Origin: an uncultured Bacteroidales bacterium
GTDB lineage: Bacteria; Bacteroidota; Bacteroidia; Bacteroidales; UBA3663
Length of the DNA stretch: 29,271 nucleotides
Direction of reading: 5' to 3'
Assembly: GCA_937899265.1 (NCBI GenBank)
Contig: CALBPV010000038.1
Coordinates: 1 to 29,271 of the forward strand
Of the stretch, positions 15,557 to 23,376 are shown one piece after another; position 1 is the stretch's first letter; each line of letters begins with the position of its first letter. The translations under genes and the position numbers were made by a program. The notes beneath the pieces are model-generated. The model was given only the letters and a program-made list of their open reading frames with translations, searched no databases and had not been told where the DNA came from.

Positions 15557-15589
15557 TGTGTCATTTTCCGATTATTTTGTGTATATTTG
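15557..15589 (+). promoter_or_regulatory. Probable promoter of ilvE
   Basis: TATATTTG at 15582-15589 is a good -7 element, 41 bp before the ilvE start. The -33 element is weak (TGTG at 15557-15560, 21-nt spacer). Confidence 0.6.
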
Positions 15590-15630
15590 CACCTTGAAAA
15601 AAGAACTTTTTAATAAACATCATATTAACA

Positions 15631-16653
15631 ATGAACGAACAAATTGATTGGTCTTCTCTGTCGTTCGGTTACAGAAAGACGGATTGCAATGTACGCTGCA
15701 CTTTCGAGAACGGAAAGTGGGGCGAGTTGAGGGTTTCTGATTCCGAGGAAGTCACGATGCACATGGCTGCCACGTGTCTGCACTATGGTCAGGCCGGTTT
15801 CGAAGGGATGAAAGCCTTTCGCGGCAAGGACGGAAAAATCAGAGTGTTCCGTATGGATGAGAACGCCAAGCGTCTGCAATCGACCTGCAACGGAATCATG
15901 ATGGCTCCCCTTCCGGACGGTCTTTTCGAAGAGGCTGTGAAGAAAGCCGTTAAGCTCAACGAGCGTTGGGTTCCCCCGTATGAGAGCGGTGCTTCGCTCT
16001 ACATCCGTCCCGTGCTCTTCGGCACAGGAGCCCAGGTGGGCGTTCACCCAGCCGACAAGTATGAATTCATCGTCTTCGTGATGCCCGTGGGTCCCTATTT
16101 CAAGGACGGCTTCAAGGCTACCCCCTGCTGTATTCTCCGTCACTACGACCGCGCTGCCCCCTACGGCACAGGTCGCTGGAAAGTAGGTGGCAACTATGCG
16201 GCTTCGCTTGTTCCCGGCACAAAGGCCCATGAGATGGGTTACAGCGCTGTGCTCTACCTCGATGCCCGCTCGAAGAAATTCATCGACGAGGCCGGTCCGG
16301 CCAACTTCTTCGGTATCGAGGGCAATAAATATGTGACACCCGACTCGGAGTCGATACTTCCCTCCATCACCAACAAGAGCTTGATGCAGATTGCCCGCGA
16401 CCTCGGTATGGAAGTGGAACAGCGTCCGATGCCCGAGGAGGAACTCTCGAAGCTGGACGAAGCCGCCATGTGCGGTACGGCCGCTGTGGTGGCTCCCATC
16501 TACAAGGTGGACGACCTGGACGAGAACAAGACCTACCAGATACTGCCCGACACGAAGCCCGGTCCGGTTTGTACGAAACTTTATGAAACCCTTCGCGCCA
16601 TCCAGTACGGAGATTTGGAAGACAAGCACGGTTGGGTTTACGTGTTCGAATAA
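15631..16653 (+). CDS. ilvE: Branched-chain amino acid aminotransferase
   Basis: A 340-residue fold-type IV PLP enzyme that interconverts Leu, Ile and Val with their 2-oxo acids using 2-oxoglutarate/glutamate. The PLP lysine is Lys184 in GRWKVGGNYAAS. Other family blocks are HYGQAGFEGMKAFRGKDG (51-68), YIRPVLFGTG and EAAMCGTAAVV. The length fits the IlvE subgroup of about 340-360 residues. It begins a tightly packed plus-strand run, and its TAA stop overlaps the kdsC start codon by one base (16653). Confidence 0.95.
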   Translation: MNEQIDWSSLSFGYRKTDCNVRCTFENGKWGELRVSDSEEVTMHMAATCLHYGQAGFEGMKAFRGKDGKIRVFRMDENAKRLQSTCNGIMMAPLPDGLFEEAVKKAVKLNERWVPPYESGASLYIRPVLFGTGAQVGVHPADKYEFIVFVMPVGPYFKDGFKATPCCILRHYDRAAPYGTGRWKVGGNYAASLVPGTKAHEMGYSAVLYLDARSKKFIDEAGPANFFGIEGNKYVTPDSESILPSITNKSLMQIARDLGMEVEQRPMPEEELSKLDEAAMCGTAAVVAPIYKVDDLDENKTYQILPDTKPGPVCTKLYETLRAIQYGDLEDKHGWVYVFE

Positions 16654-17171
16654 TGATAAATCACGACCTTCGTCGCATCCGGGCTCTCATCTTCGACGTT
16701 GACGGCGTGCTCTCGGCCTCCACGATAGCAATGGATGTGGAGGGACAGCCTTGCCGCACGCTCAACGTCAAGGACGGCTACGCCATTCAGCTCGCCGTGA
16801 AGAAGGGTCTCCAAGTGGCCATCATCACTGGCGCCCGTACCGAACAGGTGAGGCGCCGCTATGAATATCTCGGGGTCAGGCATATCTACATCGCCTCGTC
16901 GGTGAAGATTCTCGACCTTGAGGACTTTATGGGCAAGACCGATACCAAGCCCGAGGAGATTCTCTACATGGGAGACGATATACCGGACTACGAAATCATG
17001 CAACGCATCGGACTTCCGGTATGTCCGGCAGATGCAGCCCCCGAAATCAAAGCCATCTCACGCTACATTTCGCCCTTCAGAGGCGGATTCGGAGCTGCAC
17101 GTGACGTGATAGAGCAGGTGATGAAGGCGCAAGGTCTGTGGATGTCGTCGGCAGAAGCTTTCGGATGGTAA
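16653..17171 (+). CDS. kdsC: KDO-8-phosphate phosphatase
   Basis: A 172-residue HAD-superfamily C0-type phosphatase that converts 3-deoxy-D-manno-octulosonate 8-phosphate to KDO for lipopolysaccharide. Motif I is IFDVDGVL with Asp15 and Asp17. The short tetramer-forming type is indicated by the absence of a cap domain, KDGYAIQLAVKKGLQVAIITG, and motif IV MGDDIPDYEIM. An open frame starting 21 bp upstream exists, but the ATG at 16653 gives the normal N-terminus and a one-base overlap with the ilvE stop. Confidence 0.93.
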   Translation: MINHDLRRIRALIFDVDGVLSASTIAMDVEGQPCRTLNVKDGYAIQLAVKKGLQVAIITGARTEQVRRRYEYLGVRHIYIASSVKILDLEDFMGKTDTKPEEILYMGDDIPDYEIMQRIGLPVCPADAAPEIKAISRYISPFRGGFGAARDVIEQVMKAQGLWMSSAEAFGW

Positions 17172-17173
17172 AA

Positions 17174-17740
17174 ATGACATTGCTGCTTGCCTCCAACAGT
17201 CCCCGCAGACGGGAATTGCTCTCGGGGCTCGATATCCCGTGGCGTCCCGTTGCGTTGCGTGACATTGACGAGGATTATCCGGCTGACCTGAAAGGCGGTG
17301 AGATACCCCTCTTTATTGCCCGCGAGAAAATGGCCGCTTACGACCTCGAACTCCATGCCGGCGAAGTGCTCGTCACAGCCGACACCATTGTGTGGTGTGA
17401 CGGACGGATGATGGGCAAACCGGCAGACGAGGAGGAGGCTGTGGAAATGCTGCGCTTCCTCTCCGGTAAGACCCATCAGGTCTATACGGGTGTCTGTCTC
17501 AAGTCGGCGGTTGACGAGAATGCGTTCGTGTGCGAGACGAATGTGACTTTTGCCCGCTTGACGCAAGAACAGATACATTACTACGTGAAAACCTACCGCC
17601 CCCTCGACAAAGCCGGTGCCTACGGCATCCAGGAATGGATAGGATATGTGGGGGTCACCAAGTTGGAAGGTTCCTATTTCAACGTGATGGGATTGCCGGT
17701 TCAACGTTTGTATGCCGCACTACAAAAACTCAAAATATGA
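17174..17740 (+). CDS. maf: Maf-family nucleotide pyrophosphatase
   Basis: A 188-residue Maf protein, a house-cleaning nucleoside triphosphate pyrophosphatase acting on dTTP/UTP or modified nucleotides. The N-terminal LLASNSPRRRELLSGL (3-18) is the family substrate loop. VTADTIVWCDGRMMGKP, SGKTHQVYTGVCL and DKAGAYGIQEWIG are the other conserved blocks. The chosen start is 2 bp after the kdsC stop; ATG at 17165 would overlap it. The stop overlaps the lipoprotein start by 4 bp (ATGA). Confidence 0.93.
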   Translation: MTLLLASNSPRRRELLSGLDIPWRPVALRDIDEDYPADLKGGEIPLFIAREKMAAYDLELHAGEVLVTADTIVWCDGRMMGKPADEEEAVEMLRFLSGKTHQVYTGVCLKSAVDENAFVCETNVTFARLTQEQIHYYVKTYRPLDKAGAYGIQEWIGYVGVTKLEGSYFNVMGLPVQRLYAALQKLKI

Positions 17741-18603
17741 AAACTGTCACAAAAATTTTTCAGGCTGTCATGGCCGCAACACTGTTGTTCTCTGCTTGCA
17801 GGGAAAACAAAGAATGGACCATCCATGGTACGTTTGACATTCCGGATACCATCCAGTATGGCGACACATTTCTCGTGACCCCGTCTCTCGACGGCATGCG
17901 AATCTATTTGGTGAGCCTCTCGGGGGACGATTGCCTCGACAGCACCGTGGTGGCTGACGGCAGCTTTACCTTCTCCGGTACAGTCGAAGAGCCCCGCATG
18001 TGTTATGTCGCTTGCGAGTTCAGCATCGGTACCATAGTGCTCGAACCCGGCACCATCAACGTAATCATGAGCGAAACCTTCGAAGCTACCGGTACGCCCA
18101 ATAACGACGGCATCACAGCGTTGGAAGGCCGGATGGCTGAATTCAACGAAACCATTCGCGGGAAGTTGCTGGAATTGCAGGCAAATGCGGAAGCCCTTAC
18201 TCCCGAAGGACAGGATTCCGTCCGAATGCTGATGTACGGTGTCATGGTTGAGTACGGCGAATTGGTCAACCAAATGATAGATTCGACAGCCGAGGCTCAC
18301 CCCGACGATTTCGTAGGCGTATATGCCTGGAATCTCAGGCTGAATTCAGCGGATGATTCCGAGACGCTCGACTCGATGCTTGTTTCGGCTTCGGATTTCG
18401 TCAGGAACTCCGAGGCTGTCAGTGTGCGCCGTGCATATCTTTCCGGCTTGTTGATGGATGAGGATTTCTATCCGGAAGATTTTGGATTGGAAGGTGACGG
18501 CGAACCGGAAGGGCCGGAAGGGTCGAAAGAATCGGATGGACCGAAAGGACCCAGAGGCTCGGCCTTCTACGACGACGATTTCTGGGCCGAACCCGTGCGC
18601 TGA
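17737..18603 (+). CDS. Lipoprotein with DUF4369-like domain
   Basis: A 288-residue lipoprotein. The signal peptide ends in a lipobox, LLFSAC, with Cys21 as the acylated residue. The region about 28-120 (WTIHGTF, MRIYLVSL, DSTVVADGSFTFSGTVEEP, IVLEPGTI) resembles the beta-sandwich DUF4369 found at the N-terminus of Bacteroidota thioredoxin-like lipoproteins. No thioredoxin domain or CxxC follows; instead there is a helical region (about 140-240). The C-terminus (about 248-288) is a Gly/Pro/Glu/Lys low-complexity segment (GEPEGPEGSKESDGPKGPRG) with an acidic aromatic end. It is coupled to maf by a 4-bp overlap. A binding or scaffold role is possible, but function is unknown. Confidence 0.8.
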   Translation: MKTVTKIFQAVMAATLLFSACRENKEWTIHGTFDIPDTIQYGDTFLVTPSLDGMRIYLVSLSGDDCLDSTVVADGSFTFSGTVEEPRMCYVACEFSIGTIVLEPGTINVIMSETFEATGTPNNDGITALEGRMAEFNETIRGKLLELQANAEALTPEGQDSVRMLMYGVMVEYGELVNQMIDSTAEAHPDDFVGVYAWNLRLNSADDSETLDSMLVSASDFVRNSEAVSVRRAYLSGLLMDEDFYPEDFGLEGDGEPEGPEGSKESDGPKGPRGSAFYDDDFWAEPVR

Positions 18604-18613
18604 TTGTCCCCGG

Positions 18614-19204
18614 ATGGAGAAAATCATCTTAGGCATCGACCCCGGTACCAATGTGATGGGCTACGGGCTGTTGCAAATCCAAGAGCGCAAGGCACAGCTC
18701 ATTGCCATGGGTGTTCTGAAGATGAAGGCAGTGGACAGTCACTACCTTCGTCTTCGTCGTATCTACGAACGTGTTTCCCAAATCATCACAGAATTCCATC
18801 CCGACGAATTGGCGATAGAGTCTCCCTATGCGGGCATCAACCCCCAGACGCTCGTGAAACTCTGTCGCGGTCAGGGAGCCGCCATTTGTGCCGCTGTGGA
18901 GCACGACCTGCCGGTCTTCGAATATCCTCCGGCTACCATCAAAATGGCTATCGTCGGCAATGGCAATGCCGCCAAGGAACAGGTGAGAGCCATGTTGCAG
19001 CGCACGCTCAAAATCAATGACCAAGACATGGTGGCCCAGTTGGATGCCTCGGATGCGCTGGCTGCTGCGTTGTGTCATTTCTACAAAACGTCATCGCCGC
19101 TGGCCGGAGCTTCGGGAGGCGGCACCAACAACTGGAAGCAATTTCTTGCCAACAATCAGGGCAGGGTGCACAAGAACGTAAATCCACTGGACAAAAAGAA
19201 GTGA
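18614..19204 (+). CDS. ruvC: Holliday junction resolvase RuvC
   Basis: A 196-residue endonuclease that cuts Holliday junctions with RuvAB. The four acidic metal ligands are visible: Asp9 in LGIDPGTN, Glu69 in LAIESPYAG, and Asp144 and Asp147 in LDASDALAAALCH. The longer open frame begins inside the lipoprotein; the ATG at 18614 gives the canonical N-terminus, 10 bp after the lipoprotein stop. The last 35 residues form a variable basic tail. The stop overlaps the glycosyltransferase start (GTGA). Confidence 0.96.
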   Translation: MEKIILGIDPGTNVMGYGLLQIQERKAQLIAMGVLKMKAVDSHYLRLRRIYERVSQIITEFHPDELAIESPYAGINPQTLVKLCRGQGAAICAAVEHDLPVFEYPPATIKMAIVGNGNAAKEQVRAMLQRTLKINDQDMVAQLDASDALAAALCHFYKTSSPLAGASGGGTNNWKQFLANNQGRVHKNVNPLDKKK

Positions 19205-20220
19205 ACAGAGTTTCTGTAATCATATTGAATTGGAACGGGACACATCTTCTGCGGAAGTATTTGCCCTCGGTGACGGAGCATACTCCGAAGGAGCTCGCCG
19301 ATGTAGTGGTGGCCGACAACGGTTCCACAGACGCGTCGCTGCAAGTGCTGAGTGAACAATTCCCCACGGTGAAGGTGATTCCGCTGGATCGGAACTACGG
19401 ATTCGCCGAAGGCTACAACCGCGCCATCCGGGCGGTGGATACTCCCTATGTGCTTCTGCTCAACGACGATGTGGCTGTCTCGCCCGGTTGGTTGGAACCG
19501 CTCACGGAATTCATGGACACGCATCCCGACTGCGGTGCCTGCCAGCCGAAACTGCTCAGCGACAGAAACCGTTCACAATTCGAATATGCCGGAGCTGCCG
19601 GCGGGTATCTCGATTCCCTGGGCTATCCTTTCTGTCGGGGACGCATCTTTGCGACCGTAGAGGCCGACAGCGGACAATATGACAGTGTGGCCGAGATTCA
19701 TTGGGCCACAGGTGCCTGCCTCTTGACGCGCCGTGACCTTTACCTCCGGGCGGGGGGACTCGATGCTGCGTTCTTTGCCCACATGGAGGAGATAGATTTA
19801 TGTTGGCGGCTGCGCCGAATGGGCTGCAAACTCTATTGTGTGCCCCAATCGGAGGTGTTCCATCTGGGCGGAGCATCGCTGGCGATGGGCAATCCGCGCA
19901 AGACAAAACTCAATTTCCGCAATTCCCTCCTCATGCTGTGGAAAAATCTTCCTGCCTCCCGCCGTTCGGGAATCATCTTCCGCCGTCAGCTGCTCGACGG
20001 CGTTGCAGCCCTCAATTTTCTGCTCCGAGGAGAGTGGAATCAGGTGAAGGCTATTTGGGAGGCTCATCGGGAATATCGGGAGATGAGAGACAGGTATTAC
20101 AAGACGGACAAAGGGGATGCCTCCCAATCCGTCCGGCTATGCGATTTTTCCGTTCTTGTCCAATATTATTTAAAAAGGAGAAGAACGTTTTCGGAGCTGG
20201 AAATGCATAAAATGATTTAA
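19201..20220 (+). CDS. Family 2 glycosyltransferase
   Basis: A 339-residue GT-A glycosyltransferase of family 2. The N-terminus VSVIILNWNGTHLLRKYL, VVADNGSTDAS and VLLLNDDVAVSPGW (DxD-like) are diagnostic. EIHWATGACLLTRRDLYLRAGGLD and the acceptor region HMEEIDLCWRLRRMGCKLYCVP resemble rhamnosyltransferase-like enzymes of polysaccharide synthesis. I chose the GTG at 19201 because it overlaps the ruvC stop by 4 bp and gives a normal N-terminus; no ATG fits. The C-terminal part has weak hydrophobic segments but no clear membrane anchor. Donor and acceptor are unknown; surface polysaccharide or glycan decoration is likely. Confidence 0.88.
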   Translation: MNRVSVIILNWNGTHLLRKYLPSVTEHTPKELADVVVADNGSTDASLQVLSEQFPTVKVIPLDRNYGFAEGYNRAIRAVDTPYVLLLNDDVAVSPGWLEPLTEFMDTHPDCGACQPKLLSDRNRSQFEYAGAAGGYLDSLGYPFCRGRIFATVEADSGQYDSVAEIHWATGACLLTRRDLYLRAGGLDAAFFAHMEEIDLCWRLRRMGCKLYCVPQSEVFHLGGASLAMGNPRKTKLNFRNSLLMLWKNLPASRRSGIIFRRQLLDGVAALNFLLRGEWNQVKAIWEAHREYREMRDRYYKTDKGDASQSVRLCDFSVLVQYYLKRRRTFSELEMHKMI

Positions 20221-20287
20221 AAATAGGGGTTTAAAATCAAAAAACAGGTCTGAAAATTTCAAAAATAACACTTTTTTGACTTGAAAA

Positions 20288-20318
20288 TTTGTTTTTTCGA
20301 AAAAATCCCCTATCTTTG
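20288..20318 (+). promoter_or_regulatory. Orphan Bacteroidota promoter
   Basis: TTTG at 20288-20291, a 19-nt spacer and TATCTTTG at 20311-20318 match the consensus exactly. No gene follows on this strand before the terminator at 20392-20438, so it should make a short transcript. Confidence 0.75.
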
Positions 20319-20324
20319 CCGAAC

Positions 20325-20438
20325 AAAATGTCATTGCCAGGCGGGCGAAGTACACAGCAGTGCGTTTCGCATTAAAATTGCAGGGCAGGACAAAAAAAAG
20401 AGACGAGAAGACCGGGAGGCTATCTCGTCTCGCTTTTT
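20325..20438 (+). ncRNA. Candidate small RNA
   Basis: A stretch of about 110 nt framed by a consensus promoter and a strong intrinsic terminator. It contains a small hairpin, GTGCG-TTT-CGCAT (20360-20372), upstream of the terminator stem. A 15-codon reading frame beginning ATG at 20328 also fits, so a leader peptide or microprotein is the alternative. It is convergent with spmAB and could act as an antisense RNA to the 3' end of that mRNA if termination is leaky. I do not recognise a family. Confidence 0.5.
20392..20438. terminator. Bidirectional intrinsic terminator
   Basis: GAGACGAGA (20400-20408) pairs perfectly with TCTCGTCTC (20423-20431). An A run (20392-20399) precedes and a T run (20433-20438) follows, so it works on both strands. 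It can end the candidate small RNA (+) and the spmAB operon (-). Confidence 0.88.
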
Positions 20439-20458
20439 TGTATAGACCCATAGCGTCG

Positions 20459-21688
20459 TCAGCCGAAGAAGAGATAGCTGACCAAAATGGCGGCTACTAT
20501 ACCTGCAAAATCGGCTGTGAGACCGAAGGCGGCTGCATAGCGCATTTTGCTCACGTTGACCGAACCGAAATATACCGCCAGGATGTACATGGTGGTGTCG
20601 GTGGCACCCTGAATGGTGGCCGCTACATGACCTACAAACGAATCGACACCTGACGTTTCGTAGATGCTCAGCATCATGGCGCGCGCGCCGCCGCCGTTCA
20701 GCGGCTTGAGGATGGCGCAGGGAATGGCATCGACAAATCGGGTATCCCAACCGATGGAAGAGAACATCCACTGGAAGAAATCGGCAATCAGACCCAACGC
20801 TCCGCACTCGCGGAACAGCGAGATGCCGACGAAGAGTGCTATCTGATAGGGAATAATCGTGACAACGGTCTGGAATCCTTCTTTGGCTCCTTCCACAAAG
20901 GTGGAAAAGAGCGGTATCTTCTTGCGGATGCCTGCAATGAGGAAGAGCAGAATGACGGAGAAGAGGAGGATGTTGGAGAACAGTGTGCTGTAGGACGCTA
21001 TCTTTTCCTGCGGCAGTTGCGAGAAGAAATAGGCCGTACCGCCCAAAATACCCATACCGCCCAGAATCGTGCCCAGAAGAACGGGATCCCAAAGTTTGAT
21101 TTTCTGTTTGATGCAACAGAGTATCAGTCCCGTCAATGTGGCGCAAGAGGTGGCCAGCAGGATGGGGATGAAGATGTCCGACGGATTGGCCGCGTGGTAC
21201 TGCGCGCGGTACATCATGATGGAGATGGGGATGATGGTCAGACCCGAAGTGTTGAGCACGAGGAACATTATCATCGCATCCGAGGCGGTGTCTTTCTTGG
21301 GATTGAGTTCCTGCAGTTCCTTCATGGCCTTGAGTCCCATCGGTGTGGCGGCATTGTCGAGTCCCAACATATTGGCCGACACATTCATGAGGATGCTTCC
21401 CTGGGCCGGATGGCCGGCGGGAATGGAAGGGAACAGGCGCGAAAAGAGCGGGTTGATGAGTTTGGAGAACTTGGCCACTACGCCTCCGGCTTCGCCCACT
21501 TTCATCAGGCCGAGCCAGAAGGTCAGTACACCCGTGAGAGCCAGACAGATTTCAAAACCGCGTTGCGACGAACTGAAGAGCGTGCTCATCAGTCGCGACC
21601 AAATCTCGGTGTCTCCCTGAACGGTCGAGGCGAATATCGCCATCAGGAAGGCAACCAGAAAAAATCCGAACCACAGGTAATTTATCAT
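20459..21688 (-). CDS. Fused SpmA-SpmB-like nucleoside-recognition membrane protein
   Basis: A 409-residue inner-membrane protein joining the two subunits named spore maturation proteins A and B in Bacillus. The N-terminal half (about 1-200) carries FWLGLMKVGEAGGVV, NVSANMLGLDNAATPMG and MIMFLVLNTSGLTIIP, all SpmA features. The C-terminal half (about 210-409) carries FQTVVTIIPYQIALFVGISLFRECGAL and KPLNGGGARAMMLSIYETSG with GATDTTMYILAVYFG, SpmB features. The organism is not a spore former by other evidence, so a transport or envelope role is likely. It is the last gene of the amidase-led operon and overlaps proC by 4 bp. Confidence 0.88.
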   Translation of the reverse strand: MINYLWFGFFLVAFLMAIFASTVQGDTEIWSRLMSTLFSSSQRGFEICLALTGVLTFWLGLMKVGEAGGVVAKFSKLINPLFSRLFPSIPAGHPAQGSILMNVSANMLGLDNAATPMGLKAMKELQELNPKKDTASDAMIMFLVLNTSGLTIIPISIMMYRAQYHAANPSDIFIPILLATSCATLTGLILCCIKQKIKLWDPVLLGTILGGMGILGGTAYFFSQLPQEKIASYSTLFSNILLFSVILLFLIAGIRKKIPLFSTFVEGAKEGFQTVVTIIPYQIALFVGISLFRECGALGLIADFFQWMFSSIGWDTRFVDAIPCAILKPLNGGGARAMMLSIYETSGVDSFVGHVAATIQGATDTTMYILAVYFGSVNVSKMRYAAAFGLTADFAGIVAAILVSYLFFG

Positions 21689-22470
21689 CGTCCTGCAGCT
21701 TTCTTGAGACCGGAAATAACGGCATCGTCAAATCCTTTGGCTGCCATTTCATTGAGCCCCTTGATAGTCACACCCCCGGGTGTACATACTTTGTAGATTT
21801 CTTCGTCGGGAATGGAATGGTTCGCTTCCATGAGGCGTATGGCTCCCACAATGGTCTGGTCTATCATCTCCTGTGCCGTCTTGGGATAGAATCCGAGCTC
21901 GATGGCTCCCTGCATGGCTGCTTTGATGTATTGGAATGCGTAGGCAATGCCGCAAGAAGTGACTGCTGTACCTTCGGTCATGAGGCGTTCCTCAATAAGA
22001 ACAGTGTGACCCAGGTTGTCGAAAAGCTTCCGAATGAGTTCGGTCTCTTCGGGCTTGGTTTTATCGACACTCATCAGCGTCAGACTCTCGCGAATGGCGA
22101 TGGCCGTATTGGGGATGATGCGGAAGAGGGGACAGCTGTCGTTGTGGACATAGCTTCGGATGTGGGCAAAATCCACACCGGCGGCTATCATTACGAGCAG
22201 CTGACGATTGAGGTCGAGAGCGGGGAGAATGCCCGTAAGTACAGATTCTACCAACCACGGTTTTACGGCCACAATGACGATGTCGGCATTGCGGGTGGCC
22301 GAGAGGTTGTCGGATGTTGTCTTGATTTTGTCGCAGAACTGCGAGAGGCTTTCAAGTGTGGCCTGTGAGGGGTCGGAAACAGTGATGTCCTCGGGTGCAA
22401 CTGCTCCCTGGGACAATCCCCGGGCGGTGGCACCGCCCATGTTTCCGCCTCCGATAATGGTGATTTTCAT
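21685..22470 (-). CDS. proC: Pyrroline-5-carboxylate reductase
   Basis: A 261-residue NAD(P)H-dependent reductase catalysing the last step of proline synthesis. The N-terminal Rossmann motif is ITIIGGGNMGGATARGL (3-19). The family blocks ADIVIVAVKPWLVESVL, RIIPNTAIAIRESLT and the C-terminal VCTPGGVTIKGLNEM are clear. Length is normal. It starts 15 bp after the mlaD-like stop and overlaps the spmAB start by 4 bp. Confidence 0.95.
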   Translation of the reverse strand: MKITIIGGGNMGGATARGLSQGAVAPEDITVSDPSQATLESLSQFCDKIKTTSDNLSATRNADIVIVAVKPWLVESVLTGILPALDLNRQLLVMIAAGVDFAHIRSYVHNDSCPLFRIIPNTAIAIRESLTLMSVDKTKPEETELIRKLFDNLGHTVLIEERLMTEGTAVTSCGIAYAFQYIKAAMQGAIELGFYPKTAQEMIDQTIVGAIRLMEANHSIPDEEIYKVCTPGGVTIKGLNEMAAKGFDDAVISGLKKAAGR

Positions 22471-22485
22471 ATTGTTTGCTTGTTG

Positions 22486-23376
22486 TCAGTCTTTGGATTT
22501 TCGTCCGAAAACGCTCACGTTGATGTAACGTCTGGGATGGGCCTTGATGTCGGTGATGAGCGAGTCAAGCGACGCAATGGTCGTGGAGAGCTGGTCGTGA
22601 AGCTCGGTGGAGTTCATCAGTTTGCCGACAGTGCCGTTTTGCGAGTTCATTTGGGTCAGCAGTTTGTTGGCCTGGTCGAGGCTTTGCTGAGCGTTGGCAA
22701 TGAGCTTTTTGATGTCGGCTTCGCGCATTTGGTCTGTCAGCGTGTCGAGGTTGGCAGTGGCATGGTCAACGTTGGCGATGATGCCGGGCAGGTCGTTGCG
22801 GAGAATGCCGTTCAGCTCATCGATGGTGGTGTTGAGTTTTACGGTGATTTCGTTGATGTTGAGCAGACTTTCTCTCACTTTCGATTCGTTGATGATAATG
22901 TTAAGACCCGTAATCAACGTGTCCAGTTTGGGCATCAGCACATTGGCTTCCTCGGCGATGGGGCGGGCGGCATCCATGATGCCTTTGGCATGGTTTCCGC
23001 CAGGAATGGTGTCGTTGACTTTGAGCAATTCGGAAGACGTGCCCTGATAGAGCACAATCGAGGCGGTGCCGAGTAGGTCGGCGGCCACCTCGGCGTGAGC
23101 GTCCACCGTGAGTTTGCAGTCGTCTTCGACGTTGATGAGCACCACGACTTTGTTCTGCCGGTAGTCAACGCCCATTTCGCGAACCTGTCCCACCTGATAG
23201 CCGTTGAGCATCACATGCCCCGAGGTGGCAAGCCCCACGGCATTGTCGCAGAGCACGTAGTAGTTGCGTCCCTGTTTGAGCATATTGATGCCCTTCAGGT
23301 AGTTGATGCCGAACACCAAGATGCCGATGGCAACGATGGCGGCAATTCCTATTTTGAATTCCTGTCGTATTTTCAT
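22486..23376 (-). CDS. mlaD: MCE/MlaD-family phospholipid-transport protein
   Basis: A 296-residue protein with one N-terminal transmembrane helix (about 8-30) and a single MCE domain (about 35-120: YYVLCDNAVGLATSGHVMLNGYQVGQV and ADLLGTASIVL). A long helical region (about 150-275) with repeated DLP/LDTL-type heptads follows, ending in HPRRYINVSVFGRK. It is the periplasmic substrate-binding part of a Mla-type ABC system that moves phospholipids between membranes. The matching permease and ATPase (mlaE, mlaF) lie 2.5 kb away in a separate unit. Its start overlaps the amidase stop by 4 bp. Confidence 0.9.
   Translation of the reverse strand: MKIRQEFKIGIAAIVAIGILVFGINYLKGINMLKQGRNYYVLCDNAVGLATSGHVMLNGYQVGQVREMGVDYRQNKVVVLINVEDDCKLTVDAHAEVAADLLGTASIVLYQGTSSELLKVNDTIPGGNHAKGIMDAARPIAEEANVLMPKLDTLITGLNIIINESKVRESLLNINEITVKLNTTIDELNGILRNDLPGIIANVDHATANLDTLTDQMREADIKKLIANAQQSLDQANKLLTQMNSQNGTVGKLMNSTELHDQLSTTIASLDSLITDIKAHPRRYINVSVFGRKSKD

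Noticed and set aside
15625..16629. 334-residue minus-strand open frame
   Set aside because: Mirror of ilvE, which carries the PLP lysine and family blocks; no motif is visible on this strand.
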